Shown here: positions 33,716-45,239 of the stretch, piece by piece | Position numbering within the stretch: position 1 is the first letter of the stretch | Layout of the letters: each line of letters starts with the position of its first letter | Origin: Proteles cristata cristata | Taxonomy: Eukaryota > Chordata > Mammalia > Carnivora > Hyaenidae | Assembly (NCBI GenBank): GCA_017311185.1 | Contig: JAESUZ010000968.1 | Span: 868,001 to 932,000, forward strand | DNA length: 64,000 nt | Direction of reading: 5' to 3' | Translations under genes and position numbers: made by a program | Notes under the pieces: model-generated | The model's input: the letters and a program-made list of their open reading frames with translations, nothing else | Database searches by the model: none | What the model was told of the DNA's origin: nothing

Positions 33716-34599
33716 AGCAGGACTCTGGCTCTGTGATTCTGTTCCCCAGGAAAGTGATGTCTGTCCCCGAGAAGGACAGAAGTGAGAAGAGACAGAACAG
33801 AGAGGGCCCCCACCCCAGGCCGCCTCAAGCCAGCCATGATAGGCCCACAGATGTCACTTTCTGACACCTCCCGTGGTGGTGGGCCCTCTCACGCCACCTC
33901 AAGGGCAGGAAACCCATGCCCGTGCCTCTGGCCTTGGCTGAATACGTTCACAGGGCCGGGATTCAGCTTCCTCTTCCCTAAAGGACCCGGAAAGCAGAGC
34001 TAAGGGCGTGACTTAGAGGCTGCCTCGAGCCACTGGGCAGGTGAAAGGGTTTGGTGACCACTGGCAGTCGGGGGTATGAACAGGACTAATGATAATCCCC
34101 CCAAACAGGGGCCGTGGGAAGTCTCCTTAGGGAGGAAGACCGAAGGCCGGCCTTCAGGACAAGCAGCATTCAGAGGGGGGGAGAAGGGGCTTAAAAAGAT
34201 GCTCTAGACCCATAGCAGGAACAGCCTGGGCCATGGCCAGGACGCGGGAGCCAGAGGGTGAGCAGATCAGCCTGGCCACCCAGACAAAGCTGGGACAAAG
34301 ATGGATAGAGGGCAGGCGGCCCACCCCCCGGGGCTGAGTGTCCTCACTGCCCTCCCTCCCTGGGTGCCCAACGCTTCAGCGGGGTGTCTCCTACGGATGC
34401 CTTTACCTTCCAACAAATGAAGGGCGTCAGCCAGGTGATTCCCAAGGAGAGGGCTAGCTCTGATTTGTCACAATCCTCAAAACCAGGGTTTTTTGGCGGT
34501 TGTTGTTTTTTAAGCGTTCGTGTGTTGGCCACCACACCGTGGTCCTGATCCTCACCCTCCCCTGCCCACCTTCACGGCTGAAATCAGAAACGATGCGGT
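33716..34599. other. Spacer between convergent METTL27 and CLDN4
   Basis: About 0.9 kb with no repeat or exon recognised. The two genes end towards each other here. Confidence 0.5.
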
Positions 34600-35396
34600 C
34601 TTCCTGTGCACGGGTCCCATTTATTGTAGAAAATTATAGTAATTACTGTGATAAACAGATATTAAGTTACAAAACAGAAACCGGAGACAAGGCAGGGGAA
34701 AAGGTCCAGGACTTCCTGGGAATGAAGGCCAGAGAAAGACCGTTTCCCCCCCGGCCCTCCCCAGGATACCCAGTGACCTTGGCAGGGGCAGTGAATCCAG
34801 ACGTGGCCAGTCATAAGAGGCCCAGGGTCCTCCTGTAGAGGCTGCTGAGGCAGAGCCCTGAGGCTGCAGGGTGGGGGTGAGGGGGGGGGCGGGCAGCCTG
34901 GGCGGCCTCCATGGTCTCCTCCCCCACCACCACCCAAACCAGTTTGTAGCACCTTCACCCCTCCCGTCTAAACCCGTCCGTCAACTCTGCTCCACGGGCA
35001 GGTGGGTGAGCGAGGCGCCAGCCAACACAGGAGTGGGGCACCCCCTCGGAGGCAGAGCGCAAGCAAATTCAGGGGAAGCTCTTCTGACCAGCAGGAGTCA
35101 GCTCCCCCCTCCACCGCCACACCCTGTGACTTCTGCCCCCTCTCCTTCTGCCCCTTCTCCTGTATCCCCGGGTCCAGAGAAGGCCAGCACAGAAGTCTCT
35201 GTCTGTCCATCCTTGCCGGCGGCGTAGAGGAGGCTCTGCGTAGGTGTCCAAGGGGGCCGAGGGCTGCCGGCCAGTGGCCCGGCTGAGTCCCTGCTTGCGC
35301 AGCCTGCGGCCCATGGCAGGAACATCCTGGGGTCTCGGGCTGCGCCTTCAGTCCAGGGAGAAACAAAGCCCGGAGACAGAGCTGAGTGGCGGCCCC
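34600..35396 (-). promoter_or_regulatory. CLDN4 3' UTR with poly(A) signal
   Basis: About 0.8 kb of non-coding sequence follows the CLDN4 stop. A canonical AATAAA lies on the minus strand at 34625-34620, preceded by an AT-rich stretch (34620-34680) unlike the GC-rich rest. The predicted length, with about 220 nt of 5' UTR and 630 nt of CDS, gives an mRNA of roughly 1.7 kb, close to the known human size. The 3' end is inferred from the signal. Confidence 0.7.
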
Positions 35397-36026
35397 TTAC
35401 ACGTAGTTGCTGGCGGGGGCGGAGCGGGCGGCGGAGTACTTGGCGGAGTAGGGCTTGTCGGTGCGCGGTGGGCAGTTGCAGCACAGCAGGGCCCCACCGA
35501 GCAGCAGCAGGCCCGAGGCGGCCCAGCCGACGTAGAGAGACGCGCCCATCTCCCGCTTCTGGCCCGAGGGCACCAGCGGGTTGTAGAAGTCCCGGATGAT
35601 ATTGTTGGCCGTCCAGGACACCGGCACCATGACCAGCAGGCCGGCCATCAGGAACACCACGCCCGCCACAATCATGGTCTTGGCCTTGGCGCTCTCGTCC
35701 TCCACACAGTTGGTGCACTTGCCGCCCACCACGGACAGCAGCACGCCCAGCACGGCCAGGATGATGCAGATGACCATGAGGGCGCGGGCCGCCTGCAGGT
35801 CCTGCGGCAGCGCCAGCAGCGAGTCGTACACCTTGCACTGCATCTGGCCGGTGCTCTGCACCACGCAGTTCATCCACAGGCCCTCCCAGATGGTCTGCGA
35901 CGTGACGATGTTGCTGCCGATGAAGGCCGTCACGCGCCACATGGGCAGCGCGCAGCTCAGTATGGCGCCCAGCCAGCCCAGCACGGCCAACGCGATGCCC
36001 ATCACCTGCAGTCCCATGGAGGCCAT
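35397..36026 (-). CDS. CLDN4: CLDN4, claudin-4, tight-junction protein, single coding exon
   Basis: An uninterrupted 209-residue frame, the usual claudin-4 length, nearly identical to the human protein as I remember it. Four membrane segments lie near residues 8-28, 82-101, 117-137 and 161-183. The first extracellular loop has the claudin signature W30, GLW 49-51, C54 and C64, where the two cysteines form a disulphide. The second loop carries NPLV at 149-152; this loop in claudin-4 is known as the binding site of a clostridial enterotoxin. The protein ends in the PDZ-binding motif YV, which tethers it to ZO scaffold proteins. It acts in the lateral membrane of epithelial cells, tightening the paracellular path. 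The CDS is very CpG-rich. It is transcribed towards METTL27. Other long open frames over it are by-products of GC richness. Confidence 0.99.
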   Translation of the reverse strand: MASMGLQVMGIALAVLGWLGAILSCALPMWRVTAFIGSNIVTSQTIWEGLWMNCVVQSTGQMQCKVYDSLLALPQDLQAARALMVICIILAVLGVLLSVVGGKCTNCVEDESAKAKTMIVAGVVFLMAGLLVMVPVSWTANNIIRDFYNPLVPSGQKREMGASLYVGWAASGLLLLGGALLCCNCPPRTDKPYSAKYSAARSAPASNYV

Positions 36027-36520
36027 GGCTCGGCGTCTGCTGCTGGGGTCTAGGATCCGGAAGGCTGTGGGGATCCGGCCCTGGGCAGGGGCTGTAGGAA
36101 TCCAAGTGCTGAGGACAGACCCTCCGCGTCAATGGGGAAGACTTTCACTTCAAGTCCAGAGGCAGAGATACTCCGATCAGCTCCCTGTCTCTCCAGAGTC
36201 AGAAGTACCAGCGGAGCGTGTGACCTGACCTGTTCCGCTCAGCAGCTGGCTGTCAGACTGGAGACTGGCGCAGTTATATGGCTCCACGGGGAGGGGGGTG
36301 GGGAGGCAGGAGCAGAGGGAGGCGTTTCTGTCCCTGGAGACTTCCCCTGACCAGTTTCTCTGGATTCCTGAGTCAGGGCCAACAAAGGCCCTTCGAGGCC
36401 TCAACCCTGGGCCCCTGAGTCAGGATCCTGGAGATCCAGTCTCGGGGGAAACTGCCCTCTCCCCCTGCCCCCAGGCCCGTGCTGAGGTCAACCTGGAGAC
36501 AGACACTGAGTCACAGTCCA
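36027..36520 (-). promoter_or_regulatory. CLDN4 5' UTR and proximal promoter
   Basis: On the minus strand a TATA-like CATATAAC lies at 36280-36273, predicting a start near 36247 and a 5' UTR of about 220 nt. Just upstream is a C-rich Sp1/KLF-type stretch (36288-36304). Three perfect TGAGTCA (AP-1) sites sit at 36369-36375, 36416-36422 and 36507-36513. This fits an epithelial gene induced by growth-factor and stress signalling. No repeat interrupts the region. Confidence 0.65.
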
Positions 36521-36860
36521 CAGGCACACCGGGACGCGTGGTGCCCGGCCAGGTTAGGGTCCCGAAGACCGGAGCCCCACACCTCAGGGCTCCTTCCTTG
36601 CAGGCTTGGGTGGACAGGCTGGGTGGAGCCCTTTGGGGAGAGGGTCTGAGGAGGAAATCCACACCTTGATTGCCCTAGTCCTGTCAGTAGCATCTACCAC
36701 CGGCCGATCGCTACTGTTCTGATTCTCACCATCCAGGCAGTTGCCTCGCCCACGGTTTTCGTGTTGGCTTTGTGAGGGCAGTTTGGGGAACGAGGAGCTG
36801 AGGAGCCAGGATTCCTGGGTCCCTTCTCTTACCGCCACCGGGCTTCCCAGCCCTGCCAGA
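36521..36860. other. Upstream flank of CLDN4
   Basis: Unique-looking DNA between the AP-1 cluster and the first SINE. May hold further promoter elements; none is called. Confidence 0.4.
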
Positions 36861-36870
36861 AGAGGCCTTT

Positions 36871-37087
36871 CTTTTTTTTTTTTTTAATGTTTTATTTATT
36901 TCTGAGAGAGAGAGAGCATAAACAGGGAGGGTCAGAGAGAGAGGGAGATACAGAATCCGAAACAGGCTCCAGGCTCTGAGCTGTCAGCCCAGAGCCCGAC
37001 GCGGGGCTCGAACCCACAAACCGAGAGATCATGACCTGAGCCAAAGTCGGATGCTTAGCTTAACCGACTGAGCCACCCAGGTGCCCC
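36871..37087 (-). mobile_element. Felid SINE, long type
   Basis: Complete, flanked by a (g/a)gaggccttt duplication near 36861-36870 and 37089-37098. A small internal duplication (gcttagctta) lies in the head. Confidence 0.94.
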
Positions 37088-37099
37088 AGGAGGCCTTTT

Positions 37100-38395
37100 G
37101 ACTGAAGAGAGAGGGAAGCCTGTCCCCCCCTCCAGCCCCCGAAAGTTCCAGCGGTTTCCTGCCAGGGCTGAGCTTGCTTGGCCAGACCTGAGTGGGGGAG
37201 GTCACCAAGGGCACTCTATGGGCCAGACCCTGGGAGCAAAGCCCAGCAAAAGGCTGTTTACTCTGTGAAGACACACAGAGAGGTGGTCAGATAAAAGCCA
37301 GGATGGGGACAAAGTCCCAGGAGACTTTGAAAGGGAGGAAGAACACAGACAGAATGGAGGCAGGGTTCTGGGGAGGGGGCTTGGAAGGAAAGGGGGAGCT
37401 GCGCGGTATAGCTCCCGGGGTGCAGAGCGCACTGAGGACAGGAATCACCACGAACGGGACTTGTGCAAGGCAGTGGGACTGGGTGAAAGAGGATATTTGG
37501 GGAGAAGAAACATGGAGGGCAAAGGTACTGAGCTGGGGAAAGGCAGCTGGTGCTAGGAACCCAGAGGAATCCAGTCTGACCAGACCCTGGGGTCGTGGGG
37601 GAGGGGCTGGAGAGAAAGGGCCAGAAATCTCTGCCCCAAGGATCACCAAGCCCGTCAGGATGAGCGAGGGCATTGGATGCCAGGAGGAGAGGTGTCCACG
37701 CACCCTCAAGAGATGTCTCTGGAAACTGAATAGAGGTGAAAGAAAGCAGGGCAAGGGTTGAGGGGGTCTTTGTGGGGGATAGTGGCAGGGCCTCATCCCG
37801 GCTGGATTGAGGGAGCCCCTCCCCCTCCACGTGGTCACCGCCATATGGGGGTCCTCAGGCTCCAGAGCTCCTATCACCCCAGAGCCCCCAGCACTGTCCA
37901 GCACGCTCAGTGCCCTGGGGTGGTGGCATGTCCTCCAGCTTCCCATGGGGGCCTCAGGGAGCATGCGTGATTTAGGTTGGAGTCCTCTGTGAGCCCTGGG
38001 CCCACGGGAGGCCTTTGGTCCCCATGTTGACGGCCAGATGAACCACAGGGGCGGCTGCTACAATCTAGCGTGATGGGGAAGTCAAGGTCTTGCATTGTGG
38101 TTGGTAGGACACATCGGGCCCCTCTACAAGGCTGGGGGGCTCCCAGAAGACAGAAGCAGTGCCTTATTTAGCCTCAGCTCAGCCCAGGGGTGCTCAGTGA
38201 ATGCTCATGGCACTCAATAAGGCAGGAGGCCCTCCCCCACTCTCCCCTACACATCTCCCCCCTCCCCCCACGCACACACACCAACATAAACAGGGATGGT
38301 TTCTGCCCGGACCACACCTCCTGGGGTTTTCCTTACAAGGCTCTGAGGAACAGCACACCCCAAGGCCTGTGGGCTGAACAACAGAGATAACTACC
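37100..38395. other. Intergenic, nothing recognised
   Basis: Purine-rich on the plus strand at 37.3-37.75 kb. Long frames on the minus strand (190 and 225 codons) have no recognisable domain and overlap. Confidence 0.4.
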
Positions 38396-38399
38396 CTTG

Positions 38400-38530
38400 G
38401 AGATTGACAATAAGTGCTTTCCTGTGATGACCTCATCACGGCCTCCCCGTCAGTAAGTAAGGCAGGGCCTCTTCGAGCCTTTGCACAAATGGGTAAACTG
38501 AGGCCCAGATAAGGCCGAGGGCTTGCCCAG
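38400..38530 (-). repeat. MIR SINE fragment
   Basis: 'caaatgggtaaactgaggcc' followed by 'gggcttgcccagggtgg', antisense MIR. Confidence 0.65.
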
Positions 38531-39285
38531 GGTGGGATGGGTACTCCATCATCAGGGCCTCCTTAGACGTGGCCCCAGCCCCTCGGCAAGTTTTCTGAGT
38601 TGGCCAGATGGCCAGACCCCACCTGGCCCCATGTCTGCCAACTTCCTGCCCTTGTTTTCCTGGGACACAGCCAACCTGGCACTTGGAGAAGTAAGAGTGG
38701 GGGAGGGGAGCACACAGGCCCTAGAACTTTCCACCTGTGGCCTAAAGAAGTGACTAAGAAGCTGTCCTTCCCTTCCTGCCCAGTTCAGCCAAGCACATCA
38801 GAGGCAGGGGAGGGGAAGGGCAGGTGCAGGAGGGGCCCAGGCAGGGGAGGTCTGTGGGGAGTCCAGATGGGACTGTGGGCCCAGGTGTGCAAAAGGAACA
38901 GGAAGGAGACCCCCAGGGGACCGTGAGCAGCTCTGCACATGAGTGAACCCGGAGAGATGTTTGTAGATGCTTGACTTACGCCAGGAGACACGGGCTGGGT
39001 CCCACCCACCTGTCGAAGGAAAAACACCAGCAAAAGCCAGACACTTTTCCTGTGTGCGCTCTGGCTCCCTGACGGGCACTCCCAATGGCTGGGACAGCCC
39101 TTTACAGTGACATCTTATAATGTGTCTGCCGCCCATCATCTTTGCTTCTGGGCCAAGGAGGGCAAGGTTGGCATGGCTTTCTTTTCCTTTCTCCCAATAT
39201 TTGCCATATAACTTAATGCCAGTAGAGCTGGACCACACATGCTGATTTTTATCACGGCCAGTCCTCTCCCCAGATCAGTTCACTC
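38531..39285. other. Intergenic, nothing recognised
   Basis: No repeat or exon that I can support. Confidence 0.4.
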
Positions 39286-39289
39286 ACCC

Positions 39290-39430
39290 CTGCCCGTGCC
39301 ATGAGCATCTTGCCTGCCGTGTGACCTTGGGGAGGCAGGTTTCATCCTCAGCCTCAACTTCCCTCTTTGTCAAAGAAGGACATCCAAGCCCTCTCCTCTC
39401 AAAGGCAACTGTCAGATGATATGAGGATGT
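39290..39430 (+). repeat. MIR fragment
   Basis: 'ccgtgtgaccttggggaggc' then 'tcagcctcaacttccctctt', sense MIR. Confidence 0.6.
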
Positions 39431-39526
39431 GAAAACGCCTTCCCAGCCACAAGTTCAGTTCCATGAGAGCAGAGGAGTTGCGTCCTCAACCCTGGTCCCA
39501 CTCACACCAGGTGGAAGCTGGGACTT

Positions 39527-39751
39527 CTTCTTCTTTTTTTTTTTTAATGATTTGTTTATTTCTAGGAAAGAGAGAGAGACAGCATGAGCAGGGGAGGGTC
39601 AGAGAGAGAGGGAGTCACAGACTGAAACAGTCTACTGGCTCTGAGCTGGCAGTCAGCACAGAGCCCGACGCGGGGCTCGAACCCACAAACCGTGAGATCA
39701 TGACCTAAGCAAAAGTCGGACGCTCAACCGACTAAGCCACCCAGGTGCCCC
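39527..39751 (-). mobile_element. Felid SINE, 'ctgccagctcag' variant
   Basis: Exact 15-bp target-site duplication tggaagctgggactt at 39512-39526 and 39752-39766. Body and tail are of the variant sub-lineage. Confidence 0.97.
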
Positions 39752-39819
39752 TGGAAGCTGGGACTTTTTGAACCCCTGGTCCCCAGACCCCAAGAAGCTC
39801 AGCCAAGCCCATGAGCACA

Positions 39820-39900
39820 ACACACACACATGCACGTGCGCACACACACAACGTGCACAGGAATGCACACAGACGCACACGCGCACACACACACACACCC
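39820..39900. repeat. Interrupted (CA)n microsatellite
   Basis: CA-rich run with cgtg and gcac interruptions. Confidence 0.9.
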
Positions 39901-40435
39901 CAAACATAACATTTTGGTCCTTATAAAATCAAGGTGTTTTGAAGAAAAAAAAGGAAACAGCCTCGCTCTCAACTCAAAAATTAGTCCAGCGGAATGTTGG
40001 TCTGACACCATTCATTTCTGCAGCAGCTCACCAACTTCTCAGCCCACACACACAAGTTAAGAGCCCATTCTTGTTTTCAACCAGAGACAATGCCATTAAG
40101 TTCCACAATGCTTAGATGGCAGTAAGTCCTATCTGCGGTGGAATGTCCTGGTCCCCGTGAGCTACACCTTGTGTTACCAGGACACTTCCGAGCCATCTCC
40201 CTGAATTGTTCCAAAGCCAGATCTCTATCCGAAAGGCTTTTGGCAACAGGCGGTCACTTCCAGCTGGTGTAGGATGGGCCTCCTACATAGCACTGGCAGT
40301 GACAGGGATTTCCCCGGGGGGGCGGGGGGGGCGGGGAAGGACCCTGCACCTTCCCACTGGGAAGGCTGGGCCCCCAGCTGGGACTTTCAGAATCTGAGGG
40401 AGGATGCGGTGGCCCCGTTGTGGCTCTCGTCTGAG
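39901..40435. other. Intergenic, nothing recognised
   Basis: Contains a G-rich tract at 40316-40337 (G-quadruplex potential). No gene. Confidence 0.4.
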
Positions 40436-40439
40436 ACAA

Positions 40440-40545
40440 CTCCAGCCCTCCCTGGGTCGAGTCCCAGCTCTGGCACTACCAATCGGGTGACATTGGGCAA
40501 CAGAATCAAATTCTCTCAACTGATTTCCTCATCTGGGTAGGGAGG
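40440..40545 (+). repeat. MIR fragment
   Basis: 'gagtcccagctctggcacta' followed by 'actgatttcctcatctgggt', sense MIR. Confidence 0.7.
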
Positions 40546-40946
40546 TGGCTTCCCAGGACACGCCACCAGTTCCTAGGCTCGGGAGCGGAGGCCCGGCCCT
40601 CTGCCCGGCAGCCCACACCAGTGGCCTTCCCCACCACCGGCTGGGGACGGGGTAATGACAGGCCTGGCTGCCCAGGACGCCTGACTACCCAGCCTGGCCG
40701 GACCGGCTGAGCCTGTACAACCCCCAGGCTGGGCCCCGCGTGGGCTGAGGGAGAGGGTGGGGGTGGAGGGCGGCCCCTCCAGGGAAGAGAAGCCAGGCCA
40801 CACTGCGGCCTGCTGACCTCCTGGGTAGAGGGACAGGGATGGATTCCAAGAGACAGAGGGGCTTCGGGCCCCCCTGCCTGTGCTTGGTTAGAGAGAAGGA
40901 CAGGTAGCGGCAAGGATTCTTTGAGGGGGCATAACTGAACGAGGGT
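40546..40946. other. Intergenic, nothing recognised
   Basis: GC-rich DNA with no supported feature. Confidence 0.4.
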
Positions 40947-41154
40947 TTTTTTAAGTATATTTATGTATTTTGAGAGAAAGAGAGGGAGGGAGGGGCAGAG
41001 AGAGGGGGGAGAGAAAAGAGAGAGAGAGAGAATCCCACACTGGCTCTGAGCTGTCAGCGCAGAGCCTGATGCAGGACTCGATCTCACAAACTCACAAGAT
41101 CATGACCAGAGCTGAAATCAAGAGTCGTAACTGACAGGATCACCCAGGTGCCCC
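40947..41154 (-). mobile_element. Felid SINE, older copy
   Basis: From 'tatttatgtattttgagaga' to 'gatcacccaggtgcccc'. Flanks share a diverged ctga(a/g)cgag-gttttt duplication. Confidence 0.88.
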
Positions 41155-41545
41155 TCGCTGCTGAGCGAGTTTTTAACTACTTCTCATGAAATTCGTGCCT
41201 CGGATCCCAGCTTTCGTCTTCCATCTGGTGGTTGCAAAGAATGCGTATTTATGTGCAACCTTGACCATCCTCACCATCCCACCCTCCATTCCCTACTTGT
41301 CAGAAAGATCCATCCCAGGCCCCAGAGGTATGGCATCCTTCTCAGCCACCCCTGTCCCTCCCCCCTACTCCCCCTCATTTCAGGGCAGCCCTTTCTCTGC
41401 TGGTTGTGTCTTCTTTTTTTCAGAAGCAGTAGAAGGACAGCACCTAAAGGCCAGGGGGTCCCTAAGGACTCTAAGCTGATGGAGGAGTCAATCCTGCCCA
41501 GCCCCGCCCCTCCAGAGCCAGAGCACCTGCTCCCACCAGACCCCT
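41155..41545. other. Intergenic, nothing recognised
   Basis: No supported feature. Confidence 0.4.
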
Positions 41546-41549
41546 CCAG

Positions 41550-41795
41550 TCAGCTGGTCAGCAAATAGCTTTCGAGAACCTGATACGAGCCAGGCACTAG
41601 GCTGAGGGCCTTAGCATTACAAGGAACCATTCTCTGTCCCTACAAAACCACGCAAGGGTATCATCATTCCCATTGTAGAGATGAGAAAACAGAGGGTCTG
41701 AGAACTGATGTGACATTCCAAGGCCACCAGAATAATGACAAGACCAGGATTCACATCCGGCCCTGCCTGATTCTGGGGCTTGACCTCTGCACCCA
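41550..41795 (-). repeat. MIR SINE, nearly full length
   Basis: Antisense MIR: 'gagccaggcactaggctgag', 'agagatgagaaaacagaggg', 'caaggccaccagaataatga' and 'gattcacatccggccctgcc'. Confidence 0.75.
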
Positions 41796-43536
41796 CCCTC
41801 TCAGTTATTACTCTTCCTTTGTTTCTTCTTTTATTATTCCGAAGAGAGTGCAGTGAGCTGGGCAGGCCCAGGGCTGGACCTGGAGTTCCGTGGGGAACCT
41901 GCTGGCATCTGCCCTCGAGGCCCACCCCCACTCTGAATAGATGATTTCCTGCACCAGTCTGTGTGAACTCTGCAAAGGAAATGGCCCACCCCCGCCCCAG
42001 GGCCCACAGCAGGCTTCCTGGAGGAGGTGGCAGGTGGAGAGGAGACCTGAAGGGTGGGGTAAAGCTTCGAAGTCTGTGAAGGGAGAGTTCTCCAAACAGG
42101 GGACAGGCAGGGGGTGGTGAGAGAGGAGGGCCTCTGGGGGTGGGGGCAGATTGTGGGGTCTGGAGCTGGCAGGTGATGGGGCTGGGCTGGAAATCAAGCT
42201 GGGCACATCAGGGAAGGCCTTGAGTGCCGAGCCCAGGAGCCTGGAGGCACAGGGGAGCTACGGACAGGCTTTGAGCAAGGGCAGGCCTGGCCAGCTGCCA
42301 CTTGTGGGGAGTCACCTGGGCCAATGCAGGGGAGGGGAGAGAGGGCTGTCCTGCCTTCAGGGGGTTGAAGGACCCTCAGGGTACAGGAGACACGGCTTCA
42401 CAGGGGTGGGGGAACTCAGGACCAGCCAGGACCCCCAGAGCAGCCCACTAGCCCTGGGGGAGGCCCGGCCCTGTCTCCAGCAGGCAGAGCCAGGGGCTGG
42501 GGGCGTCCCACCCTGCTTCCTCTCCAGCCCACTGGTGGGAGCCTCAGAGGACTCTGGAATCTGGCACCCTTGCTCTCCAGGCAGCCTGGGCAGGGCACAC
42601 GCCTGCTGACAACAGAGCAGAGAAGCCGACTCTGCCTCCATGACGCACCGAGAGGGAGAGAGAAACCAGCAGACTGACCTGGGGACTCCCAGGCAGCCTG
42701 TGAGTCAGCAGTGACAGGCCAGGGACAAAACCAGAAATCTAAGGAGCCTAAGTGGCATCAAGCCCCAACCCCAGGTGACTCAGAGATCACATTCCCCCTC
42801 CCTCTCGGTGATGAGGCCCCCAGGCCTGGGCTTCCGGGCCTTTCTCAGACTTTCTCCCGCTTATGTGCCTCTGGCAGGGATGGGGACAGTTGGGGGGGTG
42901 CCCACCCACAGATCCTGACCCCTGGCCTCCCCGGGCCCCTTAAGCCCAGCTGCCAGACCTTGGTCCTACCACCGGAAGCACCCACACCCACTGACCCAGC
43001 CCAGCCAGCAGCCCTCGTCCCCTGCTGGGTCCCAGCTCCGGAGCCATCTGGCCCCAGGGAAGGGCACGCGACCCGACCTGCGCCATCAACTGGGTAGCAG
43101 GAGGTGGCGCTGGGCCAGGAGCAGCCGCGCTTGTGGTTGGGTTTGAACTTTTTGTTTTTCACTGTTCTTTTCATGGCAGGGCTTAACCTACATGGTCTGA
43201 ACTTTTGACGTGTGCCCCAGTATCCACCTGCAGTGAACGGCCTCCCTCCCACCCTCCCTCCCTTCACACATGCCTACTTCTCCCCAGCGGGGCTGTGGGG
43301 GCGGCAGATGCCAGCTTGGTGTCACTACCTTCCCCCCACGCTCTCCACCCCTGCAACCTCCCCAGGCCAGGCCTCCCCACCCAGGCGGTATGGAGCTCCA
43401 CACACACATCTGGCCCCTCCTGGTCCCATCAGCCATTGCCGGGCCCTGGTTGCCATGGAAACCTCCAGGGCCTGGGGCTCAGTGGCCTCCCAGCTACACA
43501 GGGGGAGGGGAGGAATCAGAAATCATTGACCAGGAT
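41796..43536. other. Intergenic GC-rich DNA
   Basis: The 42.0-42.3 kb stretch ('aggcttcctggaggaggtgg', 'gaaggccttgagtgccgagc') resembles a dispersed old repeat that I cannot name. A CTCF-like aggaggtggcgctg lies at about 43099-43112. No gene. Confidence 0.35.
42701..42710. promoter_or_regulatory. MARE/AP-1-like site
   Basis: TGAGTCAGCA (reverse TGCTGACTCA) is a full match to the Maf/NF-E2 recognition consensus. It is isolated in intergenic DNA about 6 kb upstream of CLDN4. A single site is weak evidence. Confidence 0.25.
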
Positions 43537-43770
43537 GGGGCGCCTGGGTGGCTTAGTCGGTTAAGCGTCCGACTTTCGCTTAGGTCATGATCTCGCCGTT
43601 CGTGGGTTCAAGCCCCGCGTCGGGCTCTGTGCTGACTGCCAGCTCAGAGCCTGGAGCCTGTTTCAGTCTGTGACTCCCTCTCTCTCTGGCCCTCCCCTGC
43701 TCACGCTGTCTCTGTCTCTGTCTCTCTCTCTCCTAGAAATAAATTTAAAAAAAAAAGAAAAAGAAAAAGA
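43537..43770 (+). mobile_element. Felid SINE, 'ctgccagctcag' variant
   Basis: Near-consensus copy. The flanks share attgaccagga. The variant body and the ctcctagaaataaa tail are clear. Confidence 0.95.
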
Positions 43771-43781
43771 AATTGACCAGG

Positions 43782-44649
43782 AACCAGGTAGCCATCACCT
43801 AAAAGGTTATCGCCTTCTGGTCCTGGGAACAGTGCTTGGCGGAGGCGTCATAGGGCCACACAGTAGGACCTCTCTCTGTCACGGCACACTCTCAAGTGAC
43901 CCACCGCCCCCTAAGTCATTGTCTCCAAAGGAAGGCCCCTCTCCCTCATCCTCTGGGTCTGTCTCCGCTCCAGAACACCAAACCCTGGTTCTTCCTGACC
44001 TTGGCTCCTATCTTGGGGCCAAGCTCAAGGAGAGCTTCTGCCTCAGCCCGCCTCTCTTCCCGCCCCAGTCCAAAGCCTGGCCAGTGGCAACTGGCAACAA
44101 GGACAAGAGAGAATCAACACCAACTGATGTGGCAAGAACGCCCCTACACCAGCCATTGTTTCCTCAGCCTCCTCACTGGCCTCACCCCAGCCTCGATCTC
44201 CACATCAAGGCCACAGTGACCTTGAGACACACACTGATGCTCACCGCAGAAGCCTTCCCGGGTGTCCTGAGTGAGGGAGATGAAGTCTACCCCAGTCTGG
44301 CCCAGCCTTCCTCTCCACATATCTTAACATCCTGATGTCCTGGCCGGCCACCATGTCCACCAGCCTCCTGTCCTTGTCACCACACTCGGAGCATGCTCAC
44401 CATTTTGCTGCACAGCAAAGCCTGTCCCTTCCTTCCAACCCCAGCTCTAAGGCCATTCAGCCATAGCCTCTCGGCTCAGCCACATGCTTATGATCACCCC
44501 ATCAGAGTGCCTGCCACATCACGTGTGGATGTGGCTTCTGCCTCCGGCCCCCCAACCCTCCTGCACCAGGCTAGTTTCCTTGAGCATGGGATGACCACTT
44601 CCTCTTCTCTGACTCTCCAAGAAGAACCCACGTCTGTCCGAACAGGTTA
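43782..44649. other. Intergenic, nothing recognised
   Basis: A plus frame of 221 codons starting in the SINE is not a gene. No other supported feature. Confidence 0.4.
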
Positions 44650-44664
44650 CTGAACTACTAGTAT

Positions 44665-44859
44665 TTGTTTTAATGTTCATTTATTTTTGAGAGAGAGACA
44701 AAGTGTGAGGGGGGTGGGGCGGAGAGACAGAGAGACACAGAATCCGAAGCAGGCTCCAGGCTCCGAGCTGTCAGCACAGAGCCCATCGTGGGGGTCTCAA
44801 ACTCATGACAGGTGAGATCATGACCTGAGCCGAAGTTGCATGAGCCACCCAGGCACCCC
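44665..44859 (-). mobile_element. Felid SINE, long type
   Basis: Flanked by ctgaa(c/t)tactagt at 44650-44662 and 44860-44872. Confidence 0.92.
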
Positions 44860-44928
44860 CTGAATTACTAGTTTTACTGGACAAGGGCGAATAAAAGAAG
44901 GCAGATATTAATAGAGGTAAATGATTGA

Positions 44929-45100
44929 GGGGCGCCTGGGTGGCTCACTTGGTTAGCTGTCTGACTCTTGATTTCAACTCAGGTTATGATCTCACGGTTC
45001 ATGAGTTTGAGGCCTGCATTGGTGTTCGCTTGGAATTCTCTCTCTGGTCCCTGCTCACACTAGCACCCTCTCTCGGTCTCTCAAAATAAAATAAAGAGAG
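44929..45100 (+). mobile_element. Felid SINE, shortened body
   Basis: The head is normal, the body is partly deleted, and the tail passes into an AAGG microsatellite at 45105-45152. Confidence 0.85.
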
Positions 45101-45104
45101 AAAG

Positions 45105-45152
45105 AAAGGAAGGAAGGAAGGAAGGAAGGAAGGAAGGAAGGAAGGAAGGAAG
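45105..45152. repeat. (AAGG)n microsatellite
   Basis: Tetranucleotide run grown out of the A-rich SINE tail. Confidence 0.97.
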
Positions 45153-45239
45153 AAATGCTAGCACGCTCTCTCTCAAAAATAAAATAGATAAATAAATGAA
45201 AGAAATAATTGAATAAATAAGTAAAGGGAAAGAGAAGTC

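Noticed and set aside
35098..36132. 344-codon frame on the minus strand overlapping CLDN4, plus plus-strand frames of 269 and 210 codons
   Set aside because: All overlap the real claudin-4 frame in CpG-rich DNA where stop codons are scarce; no domain or conserved motif is seen in them.
37287..37964. 225-codon minus frame
   Set aside because: The plus strand is purine-rich, so the minus strand is pyrimidine-rich and lacks stops; the translation is Pro/Ser/Leu low complexity.
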